From Proluteimonas flavola (GTDB lineage: Bacteria > Pseudomonadota > Gammaproteobacteria > Xanthomonadales > Xanthomonadaceae): 54,846 nt of DNA. Both the position numbers and the translations under genes were made by a program. Positions 22,520 through 32,195 of the stretch are shown here, piece after piece. The first letter of the stretch is position 1, and the number at the start of each line of letters is the position of its first letter. Below the pieces are notes generated by a model that did no database searches, was not told the origin of the DNA, and saw only the letters and a program-made list of their open reading frames with translations. The stretch is from NCBI RefSeq assembly GCF_021191705.1, contig NZ_JAIWPU010000029.1:1-54846 (forward strand), given 5' to 3'.

Positions 22520-23713
22520 ATGTACGCACGCATTCTGATCCGCCTCGCCGCGCCGCTGGCGCTGACCCTGCTGCTGCCGCTGGCTTTCGTCCTCGGCTGG
22601 GCCGCGCCGGTGCGCTGGGCGATCCTGATCACCCTGACCGCGAGCTGGATCGTGACCGCGTTCCTGCTGGTCCGTCGCGACACCCGCCCGACGCCCGAGC
22701 ACGCCCGCGCCATGAAGGAGCAGGACGAACTGCTGACGGAGCTGCGCCAGTTCGTCGGCGCCGAGATCGAAGGTTCGCGCATCGAGGTCGAGCGCGCCCG
22801 CGAGCTGATCCGCCAGGCGGTCAGTGGCCTGGGCAGCAGCTTCGACGCCATGAACCGCAAGTCGCGCCAGCAGTCGCAGGCCATGAGCCGGCTGCTCGAC
22901 CGCACCGGCGACCAGGACGGCATGGGCGGCGCCGATGTCGCACGCTTCGCCCAGCACGCCAGCAACCGGATGGAACAGCTGGTCGAGGCGCTGGAACAGG
23001 TCAGCGGACAGAGCGTGACCACGGTGTCGCACATCGACGAGATGGCCGGCCACCTCGACGGCATCTTCGCGTTGCTCGAGGACGTGAAGTCGATCGCCGA
23101 CCAGACCAACCTGCTGGCGCTCAACGCCGCGATCGAAGCGGCGCGTGCCGGCGAGGCCGGTCGCGGCTTCGCGGTGGTCGCCGACGAGGTGCGCAATCTG
23201 TCGGAGCGCTCGACCGCGTTCAACGAGCAGATCCGCAAGCTCGCGCATTCCTCGAAGGAATCGATCGCCAAGGTGCGCGACACGGTGTCGGGCATGGCGT
23301 CGCGCGACCTCGACCGTTCGCGTGAAGCGCGCTCGGAAGCCGCCGGCATGCTGGAACAGGTGGCGACGATCAACCGCTCGCTCGGCGACGGCATGCGCGA
23401 GATCTCGGACTGCGGTCGCGCGATCGACGCCAGCGTCACCGAGGCGGTGCGCGCGCTCCAGTTCGAGGACATCGCGACCCAGGCGCTGGGCGGCGTGCAT
23501 TCGCACCTCGAGCGCATCAACGCGATCAATCGCGAGGCGATCGACCTGCAGGACATGCTGCGTCGCAACGGCGGCGTGTTCGACGAGGAACTGATGCGTG
23601 CGCTGCAGCGCATCGGCCAGCGTCTGCGCGAGCTGCGCGGCGCCTGGGAGCGTCCGCCGCACAAGCCGGTGACCCAGGAATCCATGGGTGCCGGCACCGT
23701 CGAACTCTTCTGA
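22520..23713 (+). CDS. methyl-accepting chemotaxis protein-like signalling protein without a periplasmic sensor domain
   Basis: A 397-residue protein. Two adjacent N-terminal membrane helices ([19 protein letters not shown] and [19 protein letters not shown]) leave almost no periplasmic loop. The rest is a cytoplasmic coiled coil with the receptor hairpin tip [20 protein letters not shown] (about 193-213) and [15 protein letters not shown], which binds CheA/CheW. It has no HAMP sequence that I can identify and ends in GTVELF rather than an xWxxF tail, so it may be poorly docked by CheR. The sigma-28 promoter ties it to motility. The signal may be sensed in the cytoplasm or membrane. Bacterial DUF-type MCP-like proteins near c-di-GMP genes are a further possibility. 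Confidence 0.85.
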   Translation: MYARILIRLAAPLALTLLLPLAFVLGWAAPVRWAILITLTASWIVTAFLLVRRDTRPTPEHARAMKEQDELLTELRQFVGAEIEGSRIEVERARELIRQAVSGLGSSFDAMNRKSRQQSQAMSRLLDRTGDQDGMGGADVARFAQHASNRMEQLVEALEQVSGQSVTTVSHIDEMAGHLDGIFALLEDVKSIADQTNLLALNAAIEAARAGEAGRGFAVVADEVRNLSERSTAFNEQIRKLAHSSKESIAKVRDTVSGMASRDLDRSREARSEAAGMLEQVATINRSLGDGMREISDCGRAIDASVTEAVRALQFEDIATQALGGVHSHLERINAINREAIDLQDMLRRNGGVFDEELMRALQRIGQRLRELRGAWERPPHKPVTQESMGAGTVELF

Positions 23714-23725
23714 CGCGGCAACGCC

Positions 23726-23977
23726 TTGGATCGGGCCTCCACCAGCGATCACCCCGCGCATGCCCCGGCCTCGTCCGGGGCGTGCGCGTGCGTGCCGCCG
23801 GAACCGCCCACCGTCCGCCGCATCGGCGGCGACCTGCTCGACCGCATCGAGCAGGCCGGTTGCCAGGAACTCGCCGCGCTGCTGGCCGCATCCGCCGAGC
23901 CCGGTGCGCCGGGTCACGCGACACCGCTGGATCCGGTCGAATCCGTCATCGCCTGGGATCTCGCCGCGGGGTTCTGA
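23726..23977 (+). CDS. possible small protein of unknown function
   Basis: An 83-codon frame starting at a TTG 12 bases after the receptor-like gene. It contains VRRIGGDLLDRIEQAGCQEL and AALLAASAEPG, which look like plausible helices, and ends WDLAAGF. I see no good ribosome site and do not recognise a family. The frame could be chance in GC-rich DNA; I keep it because of its position directly behind a regulated gene. Confidence 0.3.
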   Translation: MDRASTSDHPAHAPASSGACACVPPEPPTVRRIGGDLLDRIEQAGCQELAALLAASAEPGAPGHATPLDPVESVIAWDLAAGF

Positions 23978-24569
23978 GCACCGGCGGATGGGCCGGCATG
24001 CGTCTTGATCGCTTGCCCCTCGTCGTTTGCGACGCCTGCACGGCGTCGTGCGGGCCGCAGGCCTGACCAGTCCGACCATCGCCAATACCGCCATGGGACC
24101 GGAGGTTCTGGAACGTCCGGTCCGGTCAGGCGATCGAGTGGGGCATCCGTTCGCGCTTCACCAGCGCATGCCCGAAATCTGAGGCCCTGGTGCATTGCGA
24201 GGGTGTGCGCACTTCGAAGACCCGCACCGCGCAATGCGGAGTTCAGTGCGCCAGAAGTCCCCGAGACGGGACCTGCGGCCCATCCGCTGCGCCCCGGCCT
24301 TTCCGGCAACACCCTGCATGGCGCGTCTCGATGCAGCGTTGCCCCCACAGGCAAAGGGCGTGGCGCGATGCTGTCGCTGCGCTTGCTTGCGTATGGTCAC
24401 GCGGATCGTCGTCCGCTTTGCGCCGTATCACGTCCGACCGCGCGCGAGGCTGGGCGCGTGCTGCAGTGCAGGCTGCGCGTACATCCCGGGATTCCGATCG
24501 GCGATGCGTCCCGATCGGGTCGGACGCATGCGATCACCGATCGGAATGGCGGCCCTGCCCGCCCCGCGA
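23978..24569. other. 592-base stretch without a convincing gene
   Basis: It lies between convergent genes. Several frames stay open on both strands, but they are Arg/Ala/Pro-rich shadows with no family pattern and no ribosome site. The only structure I see is the long inverted repeat at 24491-24547. It may be a decayed gene or hold an unrecognised RNA. Confidence 0.6.
24491..24547. repeat. long imperfect inverted repeat downstream of the GGDEF-EAL gene
   Basis: ATTCCGATCGG at the left is answered by CCGATCGGAAT at the right; inside, GATGCGTCC is answered by GGACGCAT. The arms are about 24-28 bases with a few mismatches and unpaired bases. It begins 23 bases after the stop of the minus-strand GGDEF-EAL gene. 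There is no T tract. It could end transcription or protect the 3' end. Confidence 0.6.
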
Positions 24570-27323
24570 TCAGGCCAGCGCCACCTGGGGGTGACCGGTC
24601 TGCTGGCGCGCCTGCAGCCAGCGCACCATGTCGCGCGGGGGCAGCGGGCGCGAGTACAGATAGCCCTGCACCTCGTCGCAGCCGTACTCGCGCAGCAGTT
24701 GCTCGTCGGCGGCGGACTCCACGCCCTCGGCGAGTACCTGCATGTGCAGGGCCTTGCCGAGCTGGATGATCGCGCGCGTCACCGCGACCGCACGGCCTGC
24801 GCCGTCGGATCCGGCGAGATCGGCGATGAAGCTGCGGTCGATCTTGAGCCGGCCGACCGGAAACCGGCTCAGGTAGCTGAGACTGGAGAAACCGGTGCCG
24901 AAATCGTCGACCGCCAGCGCCACGCCCGCGTCCTGCAGGGCGGCGAAGCACGCCCGCAGCGGCTCGGTGTCGAGCAGCAGGGCCGACTCGGTGAGTTCGA
25001 GTTCCAGCCGCGACACCGGCCAGCCGGCGTCGGCGCAGGCGGCGAGCACGCGCTGGGCGAAGCCCTGGTCGCGCAGCTGCACCGCCGAGACGTTGACCGA
25101 CATCCGGCCGAACTCGAGGCCCGCCGCGTGCCACGCCGCGGCTTGGCGGCAGGCCTCGCGCAGCACCCATTCGCCGATCGCGACGATGTCGCCGGTGGCT
25201 TCCGCGATCTCGATGAACTCATCCGGGCCGCAGGCGCCGAGATTGGGGTGGTGCCAGCGCAGCAGCGCCTCGACGCCAGAGACGCGGCCGCGCGGCAGGT
25301 CGACCAGCGGCTGGTAGGCCAGCGAGAACTCCTCGTGCTCCAGCGCACCGCGCAGGGCGTGCTCGACGTCGAGACGCCGCCGGGCCCGACGCCAGGCGTC
25401 CGGGCTGTAGAACTCGATGTGGTTGCGCCCGCCCTGGCGCGCGCCGTGCAGGGCCACGCCCGCAGCGCGCAGCAGCTCGTCGAAACCGACACTTGGCGGT
25501 CGCACGGCGATGCCGGCGCTGACGCCGAAGCGCAGCATCTTGCCCGATGCGGGCACCGGATCCGACAGGCCGGTCACGATCCGCTGCGCGGTCGTGGCCA
25601 CGTCCTGGCGTCCGCTGCCCTGCTGCAGCAGCACCGCGAACTCGTCGCCGCCGATGCGGCCGAACAGGTCGCCGGCATCCACCAGCATGTGCAGGCGCGC
25701 TGCGATGGTCTTGAGCAGGAGATCACCGGCAGTGTGGCCGTGCGCCTCGTTGATGCCGCCGAAGCCCGACACATCGAGCAGCAGCAACGCCTGGTACAGC
25801 GCGTCGCCCGACGCGAGCGCGGCCTCGATGTCCTGGCGCAGGCGGCTGCGGTTCGGCAGGCCGGTCAGGGCGTCGTAATGCGCCAGCCGTTCGATCCGCT
25901 CGCTGGCGGCGCGTTCGCCCGAGATGTCGCGGAACAGCACCAGGTAGCGGGGCGGCGTTCCCGCATCGTGGGCGAAGTCGACCACGGCCTGGGTCCAGAC
26001 CTGCTCCCCGTCGGGACGGTAGAAACAGAGTTCGATGGTTTCGGCCGATGCGCCGCCTGCGACCCGGCTCATCGCCGCCTTGAGGGCCTCGCGCGATTCG
26101 GTGGTGTAATGCCGCAGCAGGTCTTCGAGCGGCAGCGAATCGCCCTCGCGCCCGTGCAGGCCCGCGCATTCGCCGGTCCAGTGCAGGGTGCGGGTATCGG
26201 CATCGATCTCGCAGCCGCCGATGCGGCCGAGTTCGGCCACGCGTCGCAGCAGCACCCCGCGGCGCCGGGCTTCGGCATCCGCCAGCCGCTGGCGGGTCAC
26301 ATCCTGGATCTGGGCCAGCACACAGACCGGCCGTCCGCTCGCGTCGCACTGCGGCGAGGCCCAGACCTGCAGGTACACCAGGCCCGCCACGCCGTCGACC
26401 GCGAGTTCGAAGTGCGCCGGTTCCATCCGGTGTCGCAGTTCGCGCCAGGCCCGGCGCAGGGTGTGCACGTGGTCCGGGCGGCAACGCCGCAGCCAGGCAC
26501 GCAGGTCCGCGCCTTCGGCCAGTCCGAGCAGCGTGCGCAGCGTGGACGCACAGCGCACCTCGCCGGTGGCGCGGTCCCAGCGCCAGCTGGCCATGCCGGC
26601 CAGGCGCTGGGTGTCCTCGACCAGGCCACGCTGTTCGCGCAGGGTCTGTTCGAGCCGCTTCTGGCTGTCGATGCAGGTCAGCGTGCCGGCCACCCTGGAC
26701 GGCCGGCCCTGCCCGTCGCGCGCGGTGACCCGCCCGCTGTCGCGCACCCAGCGCCAGCCGCCATCGGCACAGGCGCAGCGGTACTCGCACAGGTACTGCG
26801 GCGCGGTGCCTTCGAGATAGCTCGCCAGGGCCTCGCGCATCGCATCCCGGTCTTCGGGATGGATGCGTTGCTCGATCGTCTGGAACGGCAGCGGCGCCTC
26901 CAGTCCGGGGACACCCACCCATTCGATCCACGTGCCCGATCCGCGCATCTGGTCGTGGCGCAGATCCCAGACCCACAGCGCGTGGCCGCCCGATTCGGCG
27001 GCTTCCAGCCAGTCGTCGAGATCCTCCGACAACCGGATGCTCAGCGAGAACGCCACTGCGCCCTCGCCTTCGATCTCCACCGTGCGCAGCAGGCCGCGCA
27101 GCGGCATGCCGGTGTCGGGCAGCTCGCAGGCGATCTCGCGCTCGCCATCGCACAGGCGGCCGTAGAGACCTGCGAGCGATGCGGCATGACGCTCCACCAG
27201 CCGGTCGAGACCGCGGCGGCGCGCGGCCGGATTGGCCAGCAGGCAGCGCCCGCCCCGGTCGAGCAGCAGCACGCCGTCGGAGACAGGATGCTCGAGAAGG
27301 CTGGAGAGGAGGCCGGAATCCAT
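24570..27323 (-). CDS. multi-PAS GGDEF-EAL c-di-GMP signalling protein
   Basis: A 917-residue soluble protein. About four PAS-like modules (roughly 10-100, 105-225, 240-345, 355-475; WRWVRDSGRV marks a PAC segment near 190) precede a GGDEF domain (about 480-640) and an EAL domain (about 655-905). The GGDEF signature GRIGGDEF is intact at 558-562. The inhibitory I-site RxxD is replaced by DAGD, and the upstream FKxIND segment reads FGGINE, so synthesis may be reduced and free of product inhibition. In EAL, EALLRW, SVNVSA, LELTESA, VDDFGTG, LKIDRSF, AEGVES and QGYLYS are all kept, so phosphodiesterase activity is likely. There is no membrane segment, so the PAS modules probably sense cytoplasmic or diffusible ligands. 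It is divergent from the histidine kinase gene. Confidence 0.93.
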   Translation of the reverse strand: MDSGLLSSLLEHPVSDGVLLLDRGGRCLLANPAARRRGLDRLVERHAASLAGLYGRLCDGEREIACELPDTGMPLRGLLRTVEIEGEGAVAFSLSIRLSEDLDDWLEAAESGGHALWVWDLRHDQMRGSGTWIEWVGVPGLEAPLPFQTIEQRIHPEDRDAMREALASYLEGTAPQYLCEYRCACADGGWRWVRDSGRVTARDGQGRPSRVAGTLTCIDSQKRLEQTLREQRGLVEDTQRLAGMASWRWDRATGEVRCASTLRTLLGLAEGADLRAWLRRCRPDHVHTLRRAWRELRHRMEPAHFELAVDGVAGLVYLQVWASPQCDASGRPVCVLAQIQDVTRQRLADAEARRRGVLLRRVAELGRIGGCEIDADTRTLHWTGECAGLHGREGDSLPLEDLLRHYTTESREALKAAMSRVAGGASAETIELCFYRPDGEQVWTQAVVDFAHDAGTPPRYLVLFRDISGERAASERIERLAHYDALTGLPNRSRLRQDIEAALASGDALYQALLLLDVSGFGGINEAHGHTAGDLLLKTIAARLHMLVDAGDLFGRIGGDEFAVLLQQGSGRQDVATTAQRIVTGLSDPVPASGKMLRFGVSAGIAVRPPSVGFDELLRAAGVALHGARQGGRNHIEFYSPDAWRRARRRLDVEHALRGALEHEEFSLAYQPLVDLPRGRVSGVEALLRWHHPNLGACGPDEFIEIAEATGDIVAIGEWVLREACRQAAAWHAAGLEFGRMSVNVSAVQLRDQGFAQRVLAACADAGWPVSRLELELTESALLLDTEPLRACFAALQDAGVALAVDDFGTGFSSLSYLSRFPVGRLKIDRSFIADLAGSDGAGRAVAVTRAIIQLGKALHMQVLAEGVESAADEQLLREYGCDEVQGYLYSRPLPPRDMVRWLQARQQTGHPQVALA

Positions 27324-27463
27324 CGTGCTGCGTTCGCTCCGTGGTGCGCGGGCCGTATCGTCCGGAACATCCGGTACGGGCTCCCGACCGTTAGCGGCGC
27401 CGCCGACACGAAATTGAGTCCGCAGGTAGACTCAAGCGACGCGCATGGGAGGGTCCGCCTGGA

Positions 27464-28828
27464 ATGGCGTCCGGACAGCACACCATCGACGCCACGCGTC
27501 GACATCGCATCCCGCCGGGCCGGCTGGCCGGATTCCGGTGGCAGTTCCCCCTGCTCCACCTCGCACTCGGACTGGTCTGGTTCGCCGTCGCCGCGTTCGT
27601 GTTGCAGCGCTCCGGTGGCGCCACCCCGCCCTGGATGTGGCCGAGCCTCGCCGCGGCCCTGCTGGCGACGACCGCGATCGTCGCGGCCTGGACCCGGTGG
27701 CGTCCCGGGCCTGCCGACGCCTCGCCCGTGCACGCTCCCGCGTCCTCCGGGCCCGCGAACCCCGATCCGCTGGCCGACACCCGCGGGCACGAGTTGCGCG
27801 AACTGATGCGCCTGTTGCCGGATGGCGTGCTGCTGCTGGTCGAAGACCGGGTGGCCTACGCCAACCCCGCCTGCGAGGCGATGTTCGGGCATGCCGCGGG
27901 CGCGCTGGACGGGCTGCCCGCCGGCGACCTGGTCGACGGCGGCGATCGCGCGGGTTTCGACACCTGGCTGCGCGCGCCGGTGGCCGGTGCCGGGGAACCG
28001 CCGGCTTCGCTGCGCATGCGTCGCCACGACGGCTCGGTGTTCCGCGCGGCCCTGACCGCGGCGCAGACCGAACACGAGGCCGGGCCCTGCACCCTGCTGG
28101 TGGTCCGCGACCTGACCGACGCCGAGCGCATGCGCGACGACCTGGCGGCCGGCAACCGCGAACTGCAGGCGCTGGCGGCGCGCGTGTTCACGCTGCAGGA
28201 GGATGAACGCCGGGCGATCTCCCGCGAACTGCACGACGACATCGGCCAGTCGGTCACCGCGATGAAGATGGCGGCGGTGTCGGCGCTCGACGAAGCCGAC
28301 GCCCAGCGTCGCCGCGACGATCTCGAAGACATCCTGGTGCTTGCCGACGCAACCCTCGAGCGGCTGCGCGACATCTCGATCCTGCTGCGTCCGCCGCAGC
28401 TCGATGCACTGGGTCTGGAGGCCGCCTTGCGTTGGCACGCCGAACGCATGCTGCGCAATGCCGGCATCGCCGCGGAACTGGACATCGACGCCTTGCCGCG
28501 GCGGCCGGATCCCGAGGTCGAGCAGGCCTGTTTCCGCATCGCCCAGGAAGCGCTGACCAATGCGATGCGCCATGCCGGCGCGGCGCGGGTGGAGTTGCGG
28601 CTGCGCGACGCGGGCGACGGCCTGCGCCTGCGCGTACGCGACGACGGCCGCGGGTTTTCGCCGGCCGCCGCGCATGGCCTGGGCCTGGTGATCATGCGCG
28701 AGCGCGCGCATGGCACCGGCGGCCGGGTCGACGTGGCCTCGACGCCCGGCGCCGGGACCCACATCGATGCCTGGCTGCCCTACGCGTCGGCGGTCGCCGG
28801 TCCGCCCGGCGGCGCAGCCGGCGGCTAG
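27464..28828 (+). CDS. NarX/LiaS-type sensor histidine kinase with PAS domain
   Basis: A 454-residue kinase. Two N-terminal hydrophobic helices (about 28-47 and 57-75) with a short loop, a PAS-like domain (about 110-220), the HisKA_3 dimerisation domain with phospho-His 257 in ISRELHDDIGQSVTAMKMA, and a HATPase with the N box QEALTNAMRHA, VRDDGRGF and GLGLVIMRERA. This kinase class usually signals to LuxR-type regulators, but the gene next to it (9 bases after its stop) encodes an EAL-REC protein. The ATG at 27464 has GGAGGG upstream. No extracytoplasmic sensor domain is seen, so the signal is probably sensed in the membrane or by PAS. Confidence 0.93.
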   Translation: MASGQHTIDATRRHRIPPGRLAGFRWQFPLLHLALGLVWFAVAAFVLQRSGGATPPWMWPSLAAALLATTAIVAAWTRWRPGPADASPVHAPASSGPANPDPLADTRGHELRELMRLLPDGVLLLVEDRVAYANPACEAMFGHAAGALDGLPAGDLVDGGDRAGFDTWLRAPVAGAGEPPASLRMRRHDGSVFRAALTAAQTEHEAGPCTLLVVRDLTDAERMRDDLAAGNRELQALAARVFTLQEDERRAISRELHDDIGQSVTAMKMAAVSALDEADAQRRRDDLEDILVLADATLERLRDISILLRPPQLDALGLEAALRWHAERMLRNAGIAAELDIDALPRRPDPEVEQACFRIAQEALTNAMRHAGAARVELRLRDAGDGLRLRVRDDGRGFSPAAAHGLGLVIMRERAHGTGGRVDVASTPGAGTHIDAWLPYASAVAGPPGGAAGG

Positions 28829-28837
28829 AATCGATCG

Positions 28838-30562
28838 ATGCACATGCCGGTTCCCGTCCCGCCCGCCTCGCTGCCGCGCCTCGGCGCCGCCCATCCGCGG
28901 CTCCAGGCGATGATCCGGGACGCGGCGGAGGGCGGCACGCCGCTGGTGCTGCTGCACATCGACATCGACCACTTCGCGTCGGTGAACCAGAACATGGGCA
29001 TGGATGTCGGCGATGCGGCGCTCGACGCGGTGGGCCTGCGCCTGCGCGAACGGCTGGGGGAACGCGGACGCGTCTGGCGCCACGGCAGCGACGAGTTCGT
29101 CGCCGCGGTGCTGCTGCCGGGCGGCGATGCGCAGACCGCGCAGGCGCTGGCCGAGGAACTGATCAACGAGGTCGAACGCCCGCTCGAGGTGTTGCCGTAT
29201 ACGCTGTTCCTCGAAGCCAAGATCGGCGTCAGCCTGTGTCCGGATCACGGCGACGACCCGTCGCAACTGCTGCAACTGGCCGAGACCGCGGTCCGGCGTG
29301 CGTCGCATGCGGTGCACGAGCCGGTGCAGCTGCACGCCACCGGCGTCGCGGACCGCCCCCACAGCGAAAGCGCGATCGCGCGCCAGATCGTCGACGCGCT
29401 GCCCAACGGCGAGTTCCGCCTGCGCTACCAGCCCAAGATCAGCGCCCGCGACGGTCGCGTCATCGGCATGGAGGCGCTGGTGCGCTGGCAGTCTCCGGTG
29501 CTCGGCCTGCTGCTGCCGGAGCGCTTCCTGCCGACCGCCGAACGCATCGGCGTGATCCTGCAGATCGGCGACTGGATGCTCGAACGCGTGGTGGCCCAGG
29601 TCAAGGCATGGCGCGAACAGGGCTTCGACGATTTTTTCGTCGGCATCAACGTCACCACGCAGCAGTTGCTGCTGCCTGATTTCGTCGATCGCCTGCTCGG
29701 TCGCATGCAGCACGCCGGCCTGCCGATGTCGGCGATCGTGCTCGAACTCAACGAGCGCGCGCTCACCCACACCAGTACCGACGCCGTCTACCGCGCAATC
29801 TCGGCACTGCGCTACGAAGGCATACGCCTCACGCTCGACAACTTCGGCACCGGCGATGCCAGTCTGGGCGCGCTGGTGCGCTACCCGGCCGACATCCTCA
29901 AGATCGACCGCAGCTTCATCAACGCCGCGCCCGCGGGCAGCCGCGAGACCGCGATCGTGCGTGCGCTGATCGCCATGGGCCACCAGCTGGGCATGAAGGT
30001 GATCGCCAACGGCGTGGAGACCGAGGCCCAGCTGGGCTTCCTGCGCCGCGCGGACTGCGACTACTTCCAGGGCTATCTGTTCGGCGAACCGATGAACGCC
30101 GAAGCGGCCGGACAGGCGCTGCGCCGACGCTACCTGCGCCCGGAACTGTTCACCGCGACCAAGTCGGATCGCACGCTTCTGCTGGTCGACGACGAGCAGA
30201 ACGTGTTGCGTTCGCTGGTGCGGCTGTTCCGGCGCGACGGCTATCGCATTCTCGCCGCCGGCAACGTGCGCGATGCCTTCGGCCTGCTGGCGACCAACGA
30301 GGTGCAGGTGATCCTGTCCGACCAGCGCATGTCGGAGATGGACGGGACCGAATTCCTGGGCCGGGTGAAGATGCTCTACCCCGACACCGTTCGCCTGGTG
30401 CTGTCGGGCTACACGGACCTCGCCACAGTGACCGACGCGATCAACCGCGGTGCGATCTACCGCTTCCTGACCAAGCCCTGGGACGACGGCCAGTTGCGCG
30501 AGCACATCCGCCAGGCGTTCCAGACCTACGACAGCCAGCGCGGACGCGAGTCGTTTCCGTGA
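28838..30562 (+). CDS. degenerate GGDEF-EAL protein with C-terminal receiver domain
   Basis: A 574-residue soluble protein. The N-terminal GGDEF-like domain has RHGSDEF (83-87) in place of GGDEF and is probably not a cyclase. The EAL domain (about 180-430) keeps Glu in MEALVRW (212), Asn 271 in GINVTT, LELNER (303-306), Lys 355 in LKIDRS, Glu 394 in ANGVET and Gln 411 in FQGYLF. The usual DDFG reads DNFG (334-335), which may lower phosphodiesterase activity. The receiver domain is at the C-terminus: VDDEQNVLRSL, phospho-Asp 495 in VILSDQRMSEMDG, and Lys 546 in FLTKPWDDGQL, of the RpfG-like receiver type. The start lies 9 bases after the upstream histidine kinase stop, so the two are probably one operon and may be a kinase-effector pair. 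It is convergent with the next kinase gene. Confidence 0.92.
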   Translation: MHMPVPVPPASLPRLGAAHPRLQAMIRDAAEGGTPLVLLHIDIDHFASVNQNMGMDVGDAALDAVGLRLRERLGERGRVWRHGSDEFVAAVLLPGGDAQTAQALAEELINEVERPLEVLPYTLFLEAKIGVSLCPDHGDDPSQLLQLAETAVRRASHAVHEPVQLHATGVADRPHSESAIARQIVDALPNGEFRLRYQPKISARDGRVIGMEALVRWQSPVLGLLLPERFLPTAERIGVILQIGDWMLERVVAQVKAWREQGFDDFFVGINVTTQQLLLPDFVDRLLGRMQHAGLPMSAIVLELNERALTHTSTDAVYRAISALRYEGIRLTLDNFGTGDASLGALVRYPADILKIDRSFINAAPAGSRETAIVRALIAMGHQLGMKVIANGVETEAQLGFLRRADCDYFQGYLFGEPMNAEAAGQALRRRYLRPELFTATKSDRTLLLVDDEQNVLRSLVRLFRRDGYRILAAGNVRDAFGLLATNEVQVILSDQRMSEMDGTEFLGRVKMLYPDTVRLVLSGYTDLATVTDAINRGAIYRFLTKPWDDGQLREHIRQAFQTYDSQRGRESFP

Positions 30563-30563
30563 G

Positions 30564-31787
30564 TCAGGCGGCCGCGTCGGGCTGCGGCTGGCGGACCGGC
30601 AGGATGACCCGGAAGCGGCTGCCGGCCTGCGGCGCGCTGTCGACCTCGATGCGTCCGTGGTGCTTGGCCACGATGCCGTAGGAGATCGACAGGCCCAGCC
30701 CGGTGCCTTCGCCCACCGCCTTGGTGGTGAAGAACGGATCGAAGATCCGCTGCATGACTTCGGGCGGAATGCCCGGGCCGGTATCGCCGATTTCGATCCA
30801 GACCTGACCGGGCTCGTGACCGGTGCGCACGGTGATCGTGCCTGGCTCTTCGATCGCCTGACCGGCGTTGAGCAGCAGGTTCATGAAGACCTGGTTCAAC
30901 TCCGACTGCAGGCATTCGATCATCGGCAGCGTGCCGTATTCCTTCACGAGCGTTGCCTTGTAGCGCAGCTCGTTCCAGACGATGTTGATGGTCGAATCGA
31001 GGCCGGCGTGCAGGTCGGCCAGGCGCCAGGCGTGCGGGCGGTCGGAACGCGAGAAGTCGCGCAGGTCGCGGACGATCCGGGTCACGCGCTCGATGCCCTG
31101 GCGCGATTCGGTCAGCAGCTGCGGCAGGTCCCGGCTGATGAAATCGACATCGAGACGCTCGCGCGTCGCGTCGATTTCCGAGCGCATCGCGTGTGGATCG
31201 TGCGCGCGCATCGCGCGCTCGTAGACATCGATCAGCGCGAACAGGTTGCCGACGTACTCCTGCAGGCTGCCGAGGTTGGAGTGCACGTAGCCGATCGGAT
31301 TGTTGATCTCGTGCGCGACCCCGGCCGCCAGTTGCCCGATCGAGGCGAGCTTTTCCGACTGCAGCAATTGCTTCTGCGCAGCATTGAAGCGGACGTTGAG
31401 CTCCGCGTGGCGCTGCAGCAGTGCCTGATCGTCGTCGCTGCGCATTGGCGTGCCGTCTTTGAGCAGCAACAGAAACCGGGCGGTGTCGGCGCCCAGCCAA
31501 TGCAGGTGCGCCTCCAGCGTGCGCCCGGGCGCCAGCGCCAGCGCCAGCGGCTCGCACCAGCTGCCGTGTTCGCGCGCATGCGCCATCGCCTGCAACGGCA
31601 GCACGCGATCCAGGCGCCCCGCTGCTTCCTGCCAGTGCGGTTGCAGGCGCAGCAACGCCTCGGCGGCCGGATTGGCGTACATCAGGCGGCCGTCGGCCTC
31701 GTGCAGGCAGACGCCTTCATCGAGCCGGGCCAGCGCGATGGCGGCCAGCGGCGCCGGCGGTGCGGGAAGTGGAGACAGCGAAGTCAC
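30564..31787 (-). CDS. PAS-containing sensor histidine kinase
   Basis: A 407-residue soluble kinase from a GTG start. An N-terminal PAS-like region (about 15-110; [20 protein letters not shown]) is followed by a coiled segment, HisKA with phospho-His 159 in [15 protein letters not shown], and a HATPase with [31 protein letters not shown] and [13 protein letters not shown]. No membrane segment is seen. It is co-directional with flgM and flgN (72 bases after flgN), so it may be read from the flgM promoter. Its stop abuts the convergent EAL-REC gene by one base, with no terminator between. Its partner could be the nearby receiver, but this is not shown. Confidence 0.93.
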   Translation of the reverse strand: MTSLSPLPAPPAPLAAIALARLDEGVCLHEADGRLMYANPAAEALLRLQPHWQEAAGRLDRVLPLQAMAHAREHGSWCEPLALALAPGRTLEAHLHWLGADTARFLLLLKDGTPMRSDDDQALLQRHAELNVRFNAAQKQLLQSEKLASIGQLAAGVAHEINNPIGYVHSNLGSLQEYVGNLFALIDVYERAMRAHDPHAMRSEIDATRERLDVDFISRDLPQLLTESRQGIERVTRIVRDLRDFSRSDRPHAWRLADLHAGLDSTINIVWNELRYKATLVKEYGTLPMIECLQSELNQVFMNLLLNAGQAIEEPGTITVRTGHEPGQVWIEIGDTGPGIPPEVMQRIFDPFFTTKAVGEGTGLGLSISYGIVAKHHGRIEVDSAPQAGSRFRVILPVRQPQPDAAA

Positions 31788-31859
31788 GACGGCGGGATCC
31801 GGAAAAACGCTTGGACCCGGAGTCTAAGCCGTGTGCGCCGGCCGAGGGCCAGGGGCCGA

Positions 31860-32195
31860 TCAGGCCACCGCGAGTTCACGCGGGCGGCTGGTGGTCTCGG
31901 CGCGGCCGAAGGCGTCGTAGGCCGGCGCGCTTTCCATGCGGCCCATGTGGCGCAGCGCCCAGTTGACCTCGCGCCGGCGACGCGCGAGCAGTGCGCCGTT
32001 GGCGCGGTTGAACTCGGCCAGCTCGACCATCGGGCCGGACAGCTCGCCGTCCGGACAGGCCTCCAGTTCGCGCAGCGCCACGATCTTGTCGCGCGTGGAG
32101 CGCATCAGCGCGTCCACGTCGTGACCGATCAGCGCCTCGCGCTCGTCGGCGAGCGCGGTGGCAAGACGTTCGAGGCTGGCCTGCACGTCGGACAT
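31860..32195 (-). CDS. flgN: flagellar biosynthesis chaperone FlgN
   Basis: FlgN is the export chaperone for hook-associated proteins FlgK and FlgL. The 111-residue product is mostly helical (LERLATALADEREALIGHDV; IVALRELEACPDGE) and has the family length. It overlaps flgM by one base and so is probably translated with it. Both its clients, flgK and flgL, are encoded in this cluster. Confidence 0.88.
   Translation of the reverse strand: MSDVQASLERLATALADEREALIGHDVDALMRSTRDKIVALRELEACPDGELSGPMVELAEFNRANGALLARRRREVNWALRHMGRMESAPAYDAFGRAETTSRPRELAVA

Noticed and set aside
24195..30505. Very long open frames antisense to the GGDEF-EAL gene and kinase genes
   Set aside because: They are mirror frames of GC-rich coding sequence, are Arg/Ala/Gln/His-rich with no domain pattern, and the opposite strands encode clear proteins.
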